A stretch of DNA of 64,000 nt from Piscibacillus sp052246295 (GCA_052246295.1 JBQQCO010000017.1); one strand, 5' to 3'; positions 24,801 through 33,667 are shown, numbered from the stretch's first letter. The notes: generated from the sequence alone by a model not told the origin. Made by a program: numbers and translations.

Positions 24801-25587
24801 GGTGGTCCTCCTTAAGGAAATAGTAATAGGCGAGTTGCTGACTAAAGTTCGGGATGACCGCACGAGCCTGATAGCCGTTGTTGAATAACCAAGTAAAGGA
24901 TTCGCGAGTTTCAGCGCGCCACGTTTTCGCAAGTGGAAGTTGGTTTGTTTTGATGTCGTGAAAGTTTGTCGGAATCGGGACTAAATAGGCATGCTGGTTT
25001 TTGTTGAAGCGGTTTGGTTTTGCTTCAGGTGTTCCGTTGTTAACTTCCACTAAAGAAATATGATCGTCAATGTTAGGTTGTTCTAAAGGCTCGTCGTCGT
25101 TAAAGTGCCACTCAATAACGATGCGGTCGGTCTCAAGTCCTTTATTCAGCCTGTCATCCATCGTTCCGTAATGGTTCACTTTATAACGGGCTCCGCGTGC
25201 GCCAAGTTTGGTTAAGTTCAAGTATGCGTTCAGGCTTTGAAGTGGGTCGAACGTCCACGTCATCATCTGATAGCCCATGTCTGTTGCGTGCTTGGCTTGT
25301 TCATGCTTCATGCGTACGCCAAGACCGCTTTGTTGGTACTTGGGTAAGATTCCAAGCATGTGTGAGCATAAGTATGTTTGTTCACCGTTAAAGCCCGGAA
25401 AGCTGTAACTGAACGCGACGATACGATCACCGTCAAACGCTCCTAAAATTAAGCCGCCGTTGTTCACTGTAGTGTAAAGTTGGTGTACAGGGATTGGGCT
25501 CATTTGCCAAACGGCTTCTTCAACCTCTTGCATGAGGGGCATCTCATCCATGGTTGTGAGACGTCTTATGGTAATGTGCTCACTCAT
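24778..25587 (-). CDS. GNAT-family acyltransferase, probable succinyl-CoA:D-amino acid N-succinyltransferase
   Basis: This 269-residue protein belongs to the GNAT group often encoded beside NSAR enzymes (COG3375-like). It has GAFDGDRIVAFSYSFPGF and the acetyl-CoA loop LPKYQQSGLGVRMKHEQ (Q/R-x-x-G-x-G/A). MTWTFDPLQSLNAYLNLTKLG and ARGARYKVNHYGTM follow, which are characteristic of the subgroup. It overlaps the upstream deacylase gene by 4 nt (ATGA). In Geobacillus such an enzyme succinylates D-amino acids so that the racemase and desuccinylase can turn them into L-amino acids. The exact acyl donor here is inferred from that work. Confidence 0.85.
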   Translation of the reverse strand: MSEHITIRRLTTMDEMPLMQEVEEAVWQMSPIPVHQLYTTVNNGGLILGAFDGDRIVAFSYSFPGFNGEQTYLCSHMLGILPKYQQSGLGVRMKHEQAKHATDMGYQMMTWTFDPLQSLNAYLNLTKLGARGARYKVNHYGTMDDRLNKGLETDRIVIEWHFNDDEPLEQPNIDDHISLVEVNNGTPEAKPNRFNKNQHAYLVPIPTNFHDIKTNQLPLAKTWRAETRESFTWLFNNGYQARAVIPNFSQQLAYYYFLKEDHHETHSID

Positions 25588-26696
25588 TGGGGCGACCCTC
25601 CTTGGTTTAATGTGTTTTGGATCGTGGTTGTGAGAATCTCAACCGCTTTCGGGATTGCTTCAAAATCAAACGTCATATCCGGGTGATGCAGGCCAGGTTT
25701 GAGATTGCAACCAATCGCGAGCATCGTCGCTTTGATTTGCGGTTTTTTAATCGTGTAAAAGTGAAAATCATCTCCACCCGTTGTGACGATTGGATCTCGC
25801 CTTTGAGACGGGAAGTGAGTCTTTATCCCTTTATCGAGTAAGTGAGTTGCTTCATCGTTGTAGATTGCGGCGGGCATGTGTGCGCCGGTTTCTAAATTGA
25901 TGTTGATATCGTGATACGACTCAAGGTGACGGGCTATGCTGGTGACCTTGTCCGTCATTTGTTCCATGAGCTCATTCGTTTGCGCGCGAAGATCAATGGC
26001 GAATTGCGCTTTTCCAGGAATAATGTTTGTGTTTTTCCCGCCTGCGTGTAGCTCGGTCACTTTCATGGAGTGGGGAACCATGGGATCAAAATTCGCGTGT
26101 CTCATATGATGAATCAGATCTGCTGCAACCTCGATGGCGTTAATACCGAGATGTGGGCGTGCCCCGTGAGTATCAGCAGTCTGAATCGTCCCATTAATAA
26201 ATTTAGCTGACCCGTGTTTTATGGCAGGTGCGAATTCGCCAGTGCTCAGTTCCTGAATCGGGCGGAGGTGCATCCCGTAAAGGTAATCAAGGTCATCTGC
26301 CACCCCGTGCTCAACCATCGTTAACGCGCCGTTACCTTTTTCTTCTGCTGGTTGGAAAATAAAACGAACCGTCCCGTTTAGAGGTTGGTCGGCGAGTTTT
26401 TGGAAAACCCCAATGACGGTCGTCATATGAGCATCGTGACCGCACGAGTGATTCGCCTGATGTGTGCCGTTTACCTCTTGCCATAACGCATCAATGTCAG
26501 CACGGATTCCGACGACTGGCTTTCCTTCACCAATTTCAAACACCACTCCTGGGATGTCTTGAAAGGTTTGAATTCTAGGGTTGTACGGTTTGAGCAGGTC
26601 GATTAAGTACTGAGTCGTCTCATATTCCTGCCAACTGATCTCCGCATGGTTATGTAAGTGCGTCCAAATGTCTTTTAACGATTGAGTCAACGTCAA
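25584..26696 (-). CDS. M20-family amidohydrolase, probable N-succinyl-L-amino acid desuccinylase
   Basis: The 370-residue metallo-hydrolase has the metal-binding CGHDAHMTTV, the catalytic Glu in FQPAEEKGNGA, the HLRPI/GAR dimer-domain residues TADTHGARPHLG and a late VTTGGDDFHFYTI segment. It is close to the IAA-amino acid hydrolase/amidohydrolase type of peptidase M20D. GGAGG precedes the ATG. It is the first enzyme gene after the RpiR regulator, and its stop overlaps the acyltransferase start. In this operon it would remove succinate from N-succinyl-L-amino acids. General N-acyl amino acid hydrolysis is the alternative. Confidence 0.9.
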   Translation of the reverse strand: MTLTQSLKDIWTHLHNHAEISWQEYETTQYLIDLLKPYNPRIQTFQDIPGVVFEIGEGKPVVGIRADIDALWQEVNGTHQANHSCGHDAHMTTVIGVFQKLADQPLNGTVRFIFQPAEEKGNGALTMVEHGVADDLDYLYGMHLRPIQELSTGEFAPAIKHGSAKFINGTIQTADTHGARPHLGINAIEVAADLIHHMRHANFDPMVPHSMKVTELHAGGKNTNIIPGKAQFAIDLRAQTNELMEQMTDKVTSIARHLESYHDININLETGAHMPAAIYNDEATHLLDKGIKTHFPSQRRDPIVTTGGDDFHFYTIKKPQIKATMLAIGCNLKPGLHHPDMTFDFEAIPKAVEILTTTIQNTLNQGGSPQ

Positions 26697-26702
26697 TCCC
26701 TC

Positions 26703-27539
26703 CTAATCCTTTATAAAAAATCCTTCTGGTTGAATCGATTCGAACGCGTTAATACGTTCTTGGAAAGCTTCACCTTGTTTAATCGACAGTGCTGTTAACA
26801 CGGCGTTTAGGAACGACATCGTGACCGGTGCTGCATCGAGCGTTGACCGAATCGGCAGTTGAATCGGAATCGTCACGTCTGCAAACTCTGTGATCGGTGC
26901 TATGTCACTATCCGTGACTGCAAGGACCTTGATGCCGTGACGCTTGGCTTCACGTGCTAGGTGCAACGTTTGTGACACGTAGCGGTGGAACGAGAAGACG
27001 ATGAGTGTCGTGTCTGGTTTTAGGTCTGTGACAAGAGTAATGAGGTCGCTATGTTGTTGGTCGTAAAGGTGACCTTTACCTGTTACTAGATTAAGTCCGA
27101 ACGTAAACCACTGCGCAAAACTCGCCGACGTCCGTACTCCAGCTACATAAACTTGACTCGACTGATGAATCGTCTCGATGAAAGTTTCAATGACGTCCTC
27201 AGATAGTTTTTCTAACACATTTTGAATGTACGTTTGATCACGCTGCATCAGCTCGTGCACTAATGACCTAGAGTCCTGCTGATTTGGTTTCCCCTCCGTA
27301 AACGCCGATAAACTTCTTTCGGTGTGAAAGACCTCTTTTTGAACGGCCTTTTGGAAGTCACGAAATCCTTTAAAGTCAAGCAACTGTGCGAAGCGGATGA
27401 TTGTCGATTCACTGACGCCGATGAGACGACCCAACTGCTCAGCCGAGTGTGTTGCAAACACCTGAGGCTGCCGCTTGTAGTAATCCACAACTAACTGCAT
27501 CTTCTTTGATAGTGAATGAGTGTCGATCTCTTCTAACAT
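26703..27539 (-). CDS. MurR/RpiR-family transcriptional regulator
   Basis: The protein (278 residues) has an N-terminal helix-turn-helix (ATHSAEQLGRLIGVSESTII, then RFAQLLDFKGFRDFQ). A SIS domain follows (VYVAGVRTSASFAQWFTFG, then TLIVFSFHRYVSQTLHLA and VTDSDIAPI). The ATG at 27539 has AAAGGAG upstream; an earlier ATG has none. It is divergent from nothing and leads the D-amino acid operon. A 9-bp-arm inverted repeat about 35-60 nt upstream is a likely autoregulatory operator. The ligand might be a succinylated amino acid. Confidence 0.9.
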   Translation of the reverse strand: MLEEIDTHSLSKKMQLVVDYYKRQPQVFATHSAEQLGRLIGVSESTIIRFAQLLDFKGFRDFQKAVQKEVFHTERSLSAFTEGKPNQQDSRSLVHELMQRDQTYIQNVLEKLSEDVIETFIETIHQSSQVYVAGVRTSASFAQWFTFGLNLVTGKGHLYDQQHSDLITLVTDLKPDTTLIVFSFHRYVSQTLHLAREAKRHGIKVLAVTDSDIAPITEFADVTIPIQLPIRSTLDAAPVTMSFLNAVLTALSIKQGEAFQERINAFESIQPEGFFIKD

Positions 27540-27574
27540 GAGAAGTGGCTCCTTTGGAATATTTTGAAGGGAAA

Positions 27575-27599
27575 CCTTCATATTTTATTTATATGAAGG
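27575..27599 (-). promoter_or_regulatory. Inverted repeat upstream of the RpiR-type gene
   Basis: CCTTCATAT (27575-27583) and ATATGAAGG (27591-27599) are perfect 9-bp arms with a 7-nt spacer, 36-60 nt upstream of the regulator's start codon. A related half-site (TTTTGAAGG) lies at 27562-27570. This is probably the operator. Confidence 0.5.
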
Positions 27600-27786
27600 A
27601 AAAGAATTATTTTGTATAAGTTATCACAAGTTTTAAAAATTCGCAATATTTAAATTAGGTAAATGAAACTTTGTATGTTTTAGTAAAGGTAAGGAATTTG
27701 CCAAATTCATAGATACTTGAAAGTTGTCATAAGACAAATTATTCAGCGAATACCCATTATATAAAATACAAATGGGTGGGTATTCT

Positions 27787-28722
27787 ATGTCTAAGCAACT
27801 TAAGATTGTTAAGCTTTCTCAGATTAAACTAGAAACTAAGTATAGGCAGAGAGAGAAGGATCTGAGTCTAGAGTTAGATCTTTCTAGGAATGGATTGAAA
27901 GAACCGTTAATAGTAGAAGCAGTAAATAAAAATTTGTATATATTAGTTGATGGTTATCGGCGTTATTACGCTCTTGATTTTTTAGAAATAGAAGAGGCAT
28001 GCTGTATCGTAGAGGAACAGACGTCTAAAGAACACCGAATTATAAAGAGATTAGGGAGAGAGTTGCAAACGAAAAAGAGGACCGCTTATGAATTGGAAAG
28101 AATGATCAAAGACTTACTGAGGCATAAAGACTATAATTCAATGATAATTTCACAGCTTTGTGGTGTTAGTGAAGAGACTATTAATAAATATCTACTTGGT
28201 TCTGATGTTAACCCGGAATGGCTAAGAAGAGGAGCCACTACGGGAGCAGGAAGGCATGGATTTACCGTTATCCACCATTTAAATGTAAGTGATGATATAA
28301 AAGGGAAAATTGCTGAGCGCTATATTAATCGAGAGTTTCCTAAAACAACACTTGATGTTATAAATAAGATAACAAAAGAAAAAGGATTTAATAGTTTATC
28401 AGAAGAGTATGTGGAGGCATGTATTAATGATATTATTTTGCACCAAGCAAGTAGTTACCAAGGCGCTAAATATATCGTTGACGAATACGCGCTGAAATTA
28501 AGGTTTTCGAAAAGCAATCATGCCTCTATTCATGACTTGGTATTCAAACTACTAATGAGGATTGAAGCGTTCTTTAACAATAAACACTATGTTAATCATT
28601 TGACGAACAAGCAGAGGGCAAGACTAATTATACAGCTCCATAAACTGTTGTCGAAAATAAGACCCCATATAAACTGGGCTGATGTTCATGCTGAGGAATT
28701 AAAAAGGAGATCTAAGAAATGA
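27787..28722 (+). CDS. Solitary ParB/Srx-superfamily protein
   Basis: The 311-residue protein starts MSKQLKIVKLSQIKLETKYR. It follows the ParB N-terminal domain layout: LSLELDLSRNGLKEPLIVEA, then LYILVDGYRRYYALDFLEI (the GxRR box). Next come a helical region with a helix-turn-helix-like MIISQLCGVSEETINKYL and a long helical, basic C-terminus. No ParA gene is near, so this is not a standard partition pair. Standalone ParB-like proteins occur in plasmid remnants, prophages and some defence loci. The ATG at 27787 has GGGTGGG upstream. It sits next to a degraded AlbA_2-type gene. Confidence 0.75.
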   Translation: MSKQLKIVKLSQIKLETKYRQREKDLSLELDLSRNGLKEPLIVEAVNKNLYILVDGYRRYYALDFLEIEEACCIVEEQTSKEHRIIKRLGRELQTKKRTAYELERMIKDLLRHKDYNSMIISQLCGVSEETINKYLLGSDVNPEWLRRGATTGAGRHGFTVIHHLNVSDDIKGKIAERYINREFPKTTLDVINKITKEKGFNSLSEEYVEACINDIILHQASSYQGAKYIVDEYALKLRFSKSNHASIHDLVFKLLMRIEAFFNNKHYVNHLTNKQRARLIIQLHKLLSKIRPHINWADVHAEELKRRSKK

Positions 28723-28723
28723 A

Positions 28724-29239
28724 TAAGGTTTAATATACCCTTTCCCAGCAAAGCTTGTCATAGAGAAGGAAAGAGTTTTAGTGGAAAATAGTAATAAACC
28801 ACATGGAAATGGTACTATTGATCCTAATAATTTTTCACCATTTCCTAAAAACCCTACTATTGCAAAGTTTTTCAAAGAAATAGGACGTGTTGATGAGCTT
28901 GGTTCAGGTGTCCGAAACACTTATAAATACAGTAAAATTTACTCTGGTGGAGAGCCTGTATTTATTGAAAGTGATGTGTTTAAGACTATTATTCCATTAA
29001 AATACATTAGCAACCAAAATAGTGACCAAGTTAGTGACCAAGATGAACGTACTGAGAAGTTACTAGAATTCTGTAAAATTCCTAAAAGTAGAAGTGAGAT
29101 ACAGGAATTCATGAATATTAAAAGTAGGCGTTATTTAAGGAATAATATCTTACGACCTTTAATTGATGGTGGTCAACTTGAATTAACAATACCTGATAAA
29201 CCAACTAGTCCTAAGCAAAAATACTATACGAATAACTAA
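28724..29239 (+). pseudogene. Schlafen AlbA_2/HATPase_c_4 regulator, C-terminal remnant
   Basis: The open stretch begins without a start codon just after the ParB-like gene. It encodes PAKLVIEKERVLVENSNKPHG, cited in part as VLVENSNKPHGNGTID, then FSPFPKNPTIAKFF and IGRVDELGSGVRN. This is the conserved ATPase-like half found in putative RecG-like transcriptional regulators with an N-terminal AlbA_2 domain. A winged-helix end follows (SRSEIQEFMNIKSRRYL). About 350 N-terminal residues are missing. A GTG at 28781 opens the longest start-to-stop frame but lies inside the domain. The gene was probably cut when the ParB-like gene arrived. Confidence 0.75.
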
Positions 29240-29318
29240 TGAAATTACTCTTTATGTTATTTGACATGTTTATGGATAAATATTAGGTTCACTTTACTTC
29301 GGTGGGCTATTTTTATTC

Positions 29319-29334
29319 AAACAAACGTTTGTTT
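29319..29334. promoter_or_regulatory. Perfect 16-bp palindrome
   Basis: AAACAAACGTTTGTTT is a perfect palindrome lying between the 3' ends of two convergent genes. It resembles TetR-type operators, but there is no promoter to control here. It may be a relic or a weak transcription stop. Confidence 0.3.
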
Positions 29335-29348
29335 TAAATATGTAAATG

Positions 29349-29885
29349 TCATTTCGTATACCGATTCGCATAACTACTCGCTACAAACGCATCTGGTTTG
29401 ATCTTAGGTTCCGCGCCCATGGATTCAATACGTGCAACCATTTCGTTAATGAACACACGAGTTTTGTTGCGCTTGCCAGCTCCAATATCAATATGTCCTT
29501 CCATCGTAAAGCTCGCACCACGATCGACGTATGGGAGGACGATTTCATACATATCATCTTTACGTTCTTGTGTGAACATGCTAAACACACCTTCTGAGTA
29601 GGACGTTTCATAAGAAATTTTTTCATGAAGGTTTGTCATTTTTCGTGGAACTTTATTCTTCTGAAAGCACGCCCAAACTCCTTTACCTTCACATTGAATG
29701 ACGATTCCAGTAATGAACGATGTATAATCATGATGCACCTGAGAATCCGTCCCGATCATGAGTTTGTAGTTTCCATTAGGGTGCCGCCTCATAAAGGCTA
29801 GGATATGACGGAAGACTTGTTCAAACGTCATACTTTTCTCTTGAGAATTTTCAAACGTATAGTTGTGTAACTGAAAGTTGAACAT
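29349..29885 (-). CDS. ykuK: YkuK family protein (DUF458, RNase H-like)
   Basis: The 178-residue protein has the YkuK hallmark YKLMIGTDSQVHHDYTSFIT with an RNase H-fold Asp. HEKISYETSYSEGVF and FTMEGHIDIGAGKRNKTR follow, and the end (KPDAFVASSYANRYTK) is family-typical. YkuK relatives are linked to sporulation or stress in Bacillus, but no activity is established. The ATG at 29885 has GAGAGGT upstream; an ATG 18 nt earlier overlaps that site. It is transcribed alone. Confidence 0.9.
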   Translation of the reverse strand: MFNFQLHNYTFENSQEKSMTFEQVFRHILAFMRRHPNGNYKLMIGTDSQVHHDYTSFITGIVIQCEGKGVWACFQKNKVPRKMTNLHEKISYETSYSEGVFSMFTQERKDDMYEIVLPYVDRGASFTMEGHIDIGAGKRNKTRVFINEMVARIESMGAEPKIKPDAFVASSYANRYTK

Positions 29886-30054
29886 GAGCCAACGACCTCT
29901 CATAACGACTTATTGTCATTATTATTCACTGTTGGGTATATTTTATGAGGGAGAGCTGGGAATAGTGTGGGATTGAACTAGTTTAAGTCACTAACATAAT
30001 TTTTAAAGGTGTTCGTCATGAATTGTAGAATTATGTTAAAGAGGGGGCTATTTA

Positions 30055-30492
30055 ATGAATGAACATAATGAATCTAGATCGAATAAGAAATTCTACAATA
30101 TTCTAAGAGGGACGCGTAACAATGATATTAATGGTGAAGAAATAACGTCATTTGAGCGGTTTGAAAAGCTTTTAGAAAAGGTAGGTAAGATTGAGCTTGA
30201 TGAATTAAAGGTCATTGCTGATAAAATACCAAACTTCAATACGCTTGCAGAAGGGTACTTTAATACATTAAGTATTTCAAGTGAGAGATACTTTGAAATA
30301 TTAGGGGAGCAAAACAAAGAACTATTAAAACAACTGGAACGTGCTAAAAAACCTGAAGAAGAGGTTGAGATTTTGTATGAGCTTAAGGAATTTAGAAAAG
30401 AGAGTCAAAAATTAACTAGTGCTATAAACCGACATGCAGATAAGCTTGTCTTAGGTGGAGGAGTTATGTTAGCTGTTGTTTTAAAAGCATAG
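30055..30492 (+). CDS. Orphan helical protein
   Basis: The 145-residue protein is mostly helical and charged, with a probable coiled coil near residues 80-125 (ELLKQLERAKKPEEEVEILY). It ends in a short hydrophobic stretch (LVLGGGVMLAVVLKA) that may anchor it in a membrane. AGAGGGGG precedes the ATG by about 8 nt. The layout is reminiscent of small phage or defence-linked membrane-tail proteins, but I do not recognise a family. It is a single gene between convergent neighbours. Confidence 0.6.
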   Translation: MNEHNESRSNKKFYNILRGTRNNDINGEEITSFERFEKLLEKVGKIELDELKVIADKIPNFNTLAEGYFNTLSISSERYFEILGEQNKELLKQLERAKKPEEEVEILYELKEFRKESQKLTSAINRHADKLVLGGGVMLAVVLKA

Positions 30493-30545
30493 ATGAATAA
30501 GAAGTAAGTGGATGTTTTCTAATAATAGTATATACACAGAGAAAT

Positions 30546-30572
30546 AAGCAGACCCTTCATTAGGATCTGCTT
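30546..30572 (-). terminator. Terminator of the tctCBA operon
   Basis: AAGCAGA-CC pairs with GG-TCTGCTT. On the minus strand it includes the tctA stop codon, and TATTTCTC follows. Confidence 0.7.
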
Positions 30573-32077
30573 AATTTTGCTTTCGTTTTCCTCGTTTGCC
30601 AAATAGTGAAGGCAATCGACACAACCGTAAGGACTAAGAATGTTGCTGAGATTGGGCGTGATAAGAAGAGTGTCCAATCTGGGTTTGTCATGAACGCACG
30701 TCGTAAGTTAACTTCTGCGATTGGACCTAAGATGACACCGATAATCGCAGGTGCCAGTGCGAAGTTGTACTTCGTGAATAGGTAGCCTATGATGCCCATC
30801 GCTAGTAAAATATATAAGTCTGTGACGCGGTTATTTAAGACGAATGTTCCAATGACGCACAATACTAGAATTATTGGAACGAGTAAGTGCGTTGGTACCT
30901 GAGTAACTTTTACAAAATAGCGCATGCCGGCAAATTGTGTCAGTAACATCCCGAACGAAGCGATGAAGAAGGCGACGAATATACCTCCAACGATATTCGG
31001 TTCATCAACGATTAGTAATGGACCAGGTGTGATGCCGTGAACCATTAGTGCTGATAACAATACAGCTGTTACGGCTGAGCCTGGGATGCCTAATGCGACA
31101 GTTGGGATTAAGTCACCACCGACTGTTGAGTTGTTACCTGCTTCGGATGCGACCACACCTTCTTCGCAACCAGTCCCAAATTTCTTAGGATCCTTAGACC
31201 ATTTTTTCGCCTGGTCATATGCGACGATGTTGGCAATACTACCTCCAGCACCGGGAATGGCACCGATAATCGAACCGATGAATGATGAGCCGACGAGTGT
31301 GCCTGGTTTCTTTAAGACGGCTTTTAAAGTCTGAATCGGCTTTAGCACAAATTTGACTTCTGCCGCATCTTCTTTTTGTTTGTCTTCTAAACTTTTGTCT
31401 AACTGTGATTTTTCCAATGATTCCATTAAGCGTGAGATCGCGAACATTCCGATTAAGACGACTAGAAACGGGATGCCTGCTCGAAGGACGCTCATGTCAA
31501 ATGTGAAGCGGGCGAATCCCATAATCGGATCGGCTCCGACAGTTGAAATGAGTAGTCCGAATAGTCCTGCGATGAGACCTTTGATCATCGAGGAGCCTGT
31601 GACGCTGGCGATGATTGTTAACGCTAAACAAATTAAAGCGAACATCTCCCATGGCCCGAATTTTAGGGCGAATCTGGATATTTGTGGAGCGATGGTTACA
31701 AGTATGAACAAGCTAATAATCGAGCTTAGGAAAGACGCCCAAATTCCGATTGATAGTGCTTTTCCAGGTTCGCCTTTTTTCGCCATTGGGTAAGCGTCAA
31801 AGGTGGTCGCAACGGATGATGGTGTACCAGGAATACCGAGAAGTGCAGCACTAATTAACCCTCCAGACATTCCACCGACAAAGACGCCGATCATGGCTGC
31901 GATTCCTGTGACGGGATCCATTCCGAATGTTAGTGGGAGGGTGAGGACGATGGCCATGGCAACGGTGAATCCAGGGATCAATCCAGCGATCACGCCCACA
32001 ACGACTCCTATGAAAATGACAAGTAATATTTTAATGTTTAAAATTTCTCCAAAGCCTAAATAAAGTAAATCAAACAT
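30560..32077 (-). CDS. tctA: Tripartite tricarboxylate transporter permease TctA
   Basis: This is the large membrane subunit (505 residues, about 12 spans) of a TTT-family secondary carrier. Signature segments are GLIPGFTVAMAIVLTLPLTF (near residue 36), GIPGTPSSVATTFDAYPMAK and GAIPGAGGSIANIVAYDQAK, plus SEAGNNSTVGGDLIPTVALG; each pair of repeats forms the substrate site. It is last in tctC-B-A order, 15 nt after tctB. The family takes up carboxylates such as citrate. The actual substrate cannot be told from the sequence. Confidence 0.95.
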   Translation of the reverse strand: MFDLLYLGFGEILNIKILLVIFIGVVVGVIAGLIPGFTVAMAIVLTLPLTFGMDPVTGIAAMIGVFVGGMSGGLISAALLGIPGTPSSVATTFDAYPMAKKGEPGKALSIGIWASFLSSIISLFILVTIAPQISRFALKFGPWEMFALICLALTIIASVTGSSMIKGLIAGLFGLLISTVGADPIMGFARFTFDMSVLRAGIPFLVVLIGMFAISRLMESLEKSQLDKSLEDKQKEDAAEVKFVLKPIQTLKAVLKKPGTLVGSSFIGSIIGAIPGAGGSIANIVAYDQAKKWSKDPKKFGTGCEEGVVASEAGNNSTVGGDLIPTVALGIPGSAVTAVLLSALMVHGITPGPLLIVDEPNIVGGIFVAFFIASFGMLLTQFAGMRYFVKVTQVPTHLLVPIILVLCVIGTFVLNNRVTDLYILLAMGIIGYLFTKYNFALAPAIIGVILGPIAEVNLRRAFMTNPDWTLFLSRPISATFLVLTVVSIAFTIWQTRKTKAKLSRS

Positions 32078-32092
32078 GGCGTGTCCCTCCTC

Positions 32093-32566
32093 TTAGAAGA
32101 ATAATCCTGTTGGGAATCTGACTTGTAAGACGTTCTGAAAGAAAAGATATAGGCTCACAGTTAAAATGAGTGCGATGCTTGAGATTGTGATAATATCCTT
32201 TTTTGTTCTAGGGCCGATGATTAAGGCCGTTGTGACCACGAATAGAATGGTCGATATAATAAATCCGATTATTTGGATCGCTAGGATGTAAACGAGTAAT
32301 AATGCTAGAGTGATGAACACTAGTTTATGTTCGATTAATATGGCGCGAAGGGATTCCTTTAATGGTTTTCCTTCGCGTGTTTTTATGAGTTGAATTGATT
32401 TTTGAATAACTAAAAATAATGATAGTAGACCTAATAGAATCGCGATGAGCTGTGGGAAAGAACCTGGATCTAATTGGGATTCATTCATCGATGGTAGGTC
32501 TCCGGTTTGTGTGTAGATTAAGATGGACAGAATGACAAGCATGATTGCCAAGATTAATTCGCCCAT
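32093..32566 (-). CDS. tctB: Tripartite tricarboxylate transporter small subunit TctB
   Basis: The 157-residue protein has four membrane spans and the TctB-type opening GELILAIMLVILSILIYTQT, followed by LDPGSFPQLIAILLGLLS. It lies between tctC and tctA. AGGAGG precedes the start. A hairpin in the tctC-tctB gap may make tctB and tctA less abundant than the binding protein. Confidence 0.9.
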   Translation of the reverse strand: MGELILAIMLVILSILIYTQTGDLPSMNESQLDPGSFPQLIAILLGLLSLFLVIQKSIQLIKTREGKPLKESLRAILIEHKLVFITLALLLVYILAIQIIGFIISTILFVVTTALIIGPRTKKDIITISSIALILTVSLYLFFQNVLQVRFPTGLFF

Positions 32567-32586
32567 GTGGGTTCCTCCTAACTAAA

Positions 32587-32614
32587 AATAGAGGGAAGAC
32601 GAGTTCCCTCTATT
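32587..32614 (-). terminator. Intercistronic hairpin after tctC
   Basis: AATAGAGGGAA pairs perfectly with TTCCCTCTATT. On the minus strand TTTTTAG follows, so it is a likely partial terminator that keeps tctC mRNA in excess over tctBA. Confidence 0.7.
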
Positions 32615-32617
32615 CAT

Positions 32618-33586
32618 TTATTCTTCTGAAATTTCCGAGATAATATCACTGATGATTTGGTCTTGGTTATCTAGGTACTCGTTATATTCATCTGTTCCCA
32701 TGAAGTTAACGCTTGCACCAACGTTTTCAACAGCTTCGATATAGTCTTCATCATTTGCAGTTTCTTCTAATGCTGCTTCTAGCTTTTCAATGACTTCAGG
32801 TGGTGTGCCTTCTGGTGCCACGTAACCACGGTTGATTCCCATCGTGATGTCGTAGCCTTTTTCAACAAATGTTGGAAGGTCTGGTGTACGATCAACGCGT
32901 TCTTCAGTTCCGATGGCGATGAATTTCATATCGCCTGATTCAACAAAGTCGCTACCTGATGGGTAGTCAACGATTGCTGCATCGATGTGGCCACCTGCAA
33001 GTGCTTGAATGGCTTCAGCGATTCCTTCATATCCGACTAGATTGTAGTTGATATCTAATTCACGTCCGATTTGTTCCACCCAAACGCGAGGGATTCCGGC
33101 AACGGTTCCGCCGAATTGAATCTCGTTTTCTTGTCCATATTCAACGAATTCTTCTAATGTATCGACACCTAAGTCGTCGGATACGGCTAAAATCTGATCA
33201 GATGATGACATCGATGCGATTGGTTCAAAGCTATCGTAATTGATTTGGGTTACATCGGAGTGGTGTGCGACAAGTAGTCCTTCGTGTATTTGTCCGATGT
33301 TATATCCGTTTGCATCTTTATCTGTTAGTTCTTCCAAACCAACTGTACCGCCGACTCCGGGCACATTGACTGGAACTATGTCTGTTCCGATTTGGTCTGA
33401 TGCGTGATCGGCTACGAGTCGACCTTCGATATCACTTCCGCCACCTGGTGACCACGGAATGGTCATTTCAATTTCTTGTGATGGATAATCCTCGACTGAT
33501 TCTTCGTCGCCACCGCCACATGCAGCTAGTGAAATGGCTGCAGCTGGTAGCATGGCTGTTGCTATTAGACGCTTCATCTTTTTCAT
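32618..33586 (-). CDS. tctC: Tripartite tricarboxylate transporter binding lipoprotein TctC
   Basis: The 322-residue extracytoplasmic receptor has a lipoprotein signal (MLPAAAISLAACGGG) and then the family motifs IPWSPGGGSDIEGR, VPVNVPGVGGTVG and GYEGIAEAIQALAGGHIDAA (Bug-type fold). The mature protein is very acidic. AGGGGAG lies 7 nt before the ATG. It is the first gene of tctCBA and is divergent from ggt across about 370 nt with a dyad operator and a cre-like box. Confidence 0.93.
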   Translation of the reverse strand: MKKMKRLIATAMLPAAAISLAACGGGDEESVEDYPSQEIEMTIPWSPGGGSDIEGRLVADHASDQIGTDIVPVNVPGVGGTVGLEELTDKDANGYNIGQIHEGLLVAHHSDVTQINYDSFEPIASMSSSDQILAVSDDLGVDTLEEFVEYGQENEIQFGGTVAGIPRVWVEQIGRELDINYNLVGYEGIAEAIQALAGGHIDAAIVDYPSGSDFVESGDMKFIAIGTEERVDRTPDLPTFVEKGYDITMGINRGYVAPEGTPPEVIEKLEAALEETANDEDYIEAVENVGASVNFMGTDEYNEYLDNQDQIISDIISEISEE

Positions 33587-33640
33587 TTTCGTACTCCCCT
33601 TTGTTTATTTTATGTGTTAAAGGTTTTCTAACAATTTAGA

Positions 33641-33667
33641 TTGTTTCAAACATTATAATTGAAACAA
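33641..33667. promoter_or_regulatory. Inverted repeat in the tctC/ggt divergent region
   Basis: TTGTTTCAA (33641-33649) and TTGAAACAA (33659-33667) are perfect 9-bp arms with a 9-nt spacer, 55-81 nt upstream of tctC. The shape suggests an operator for a dimeric regulator of the transporter; the cognate regulator is not evident in the window. Confidence 0.5.

Noticed and set aside
31086..32063. Three antisense frames inside tctA
   Set aside because: Pro/Ala/Thr-rich shadows of a membrane protein gene.
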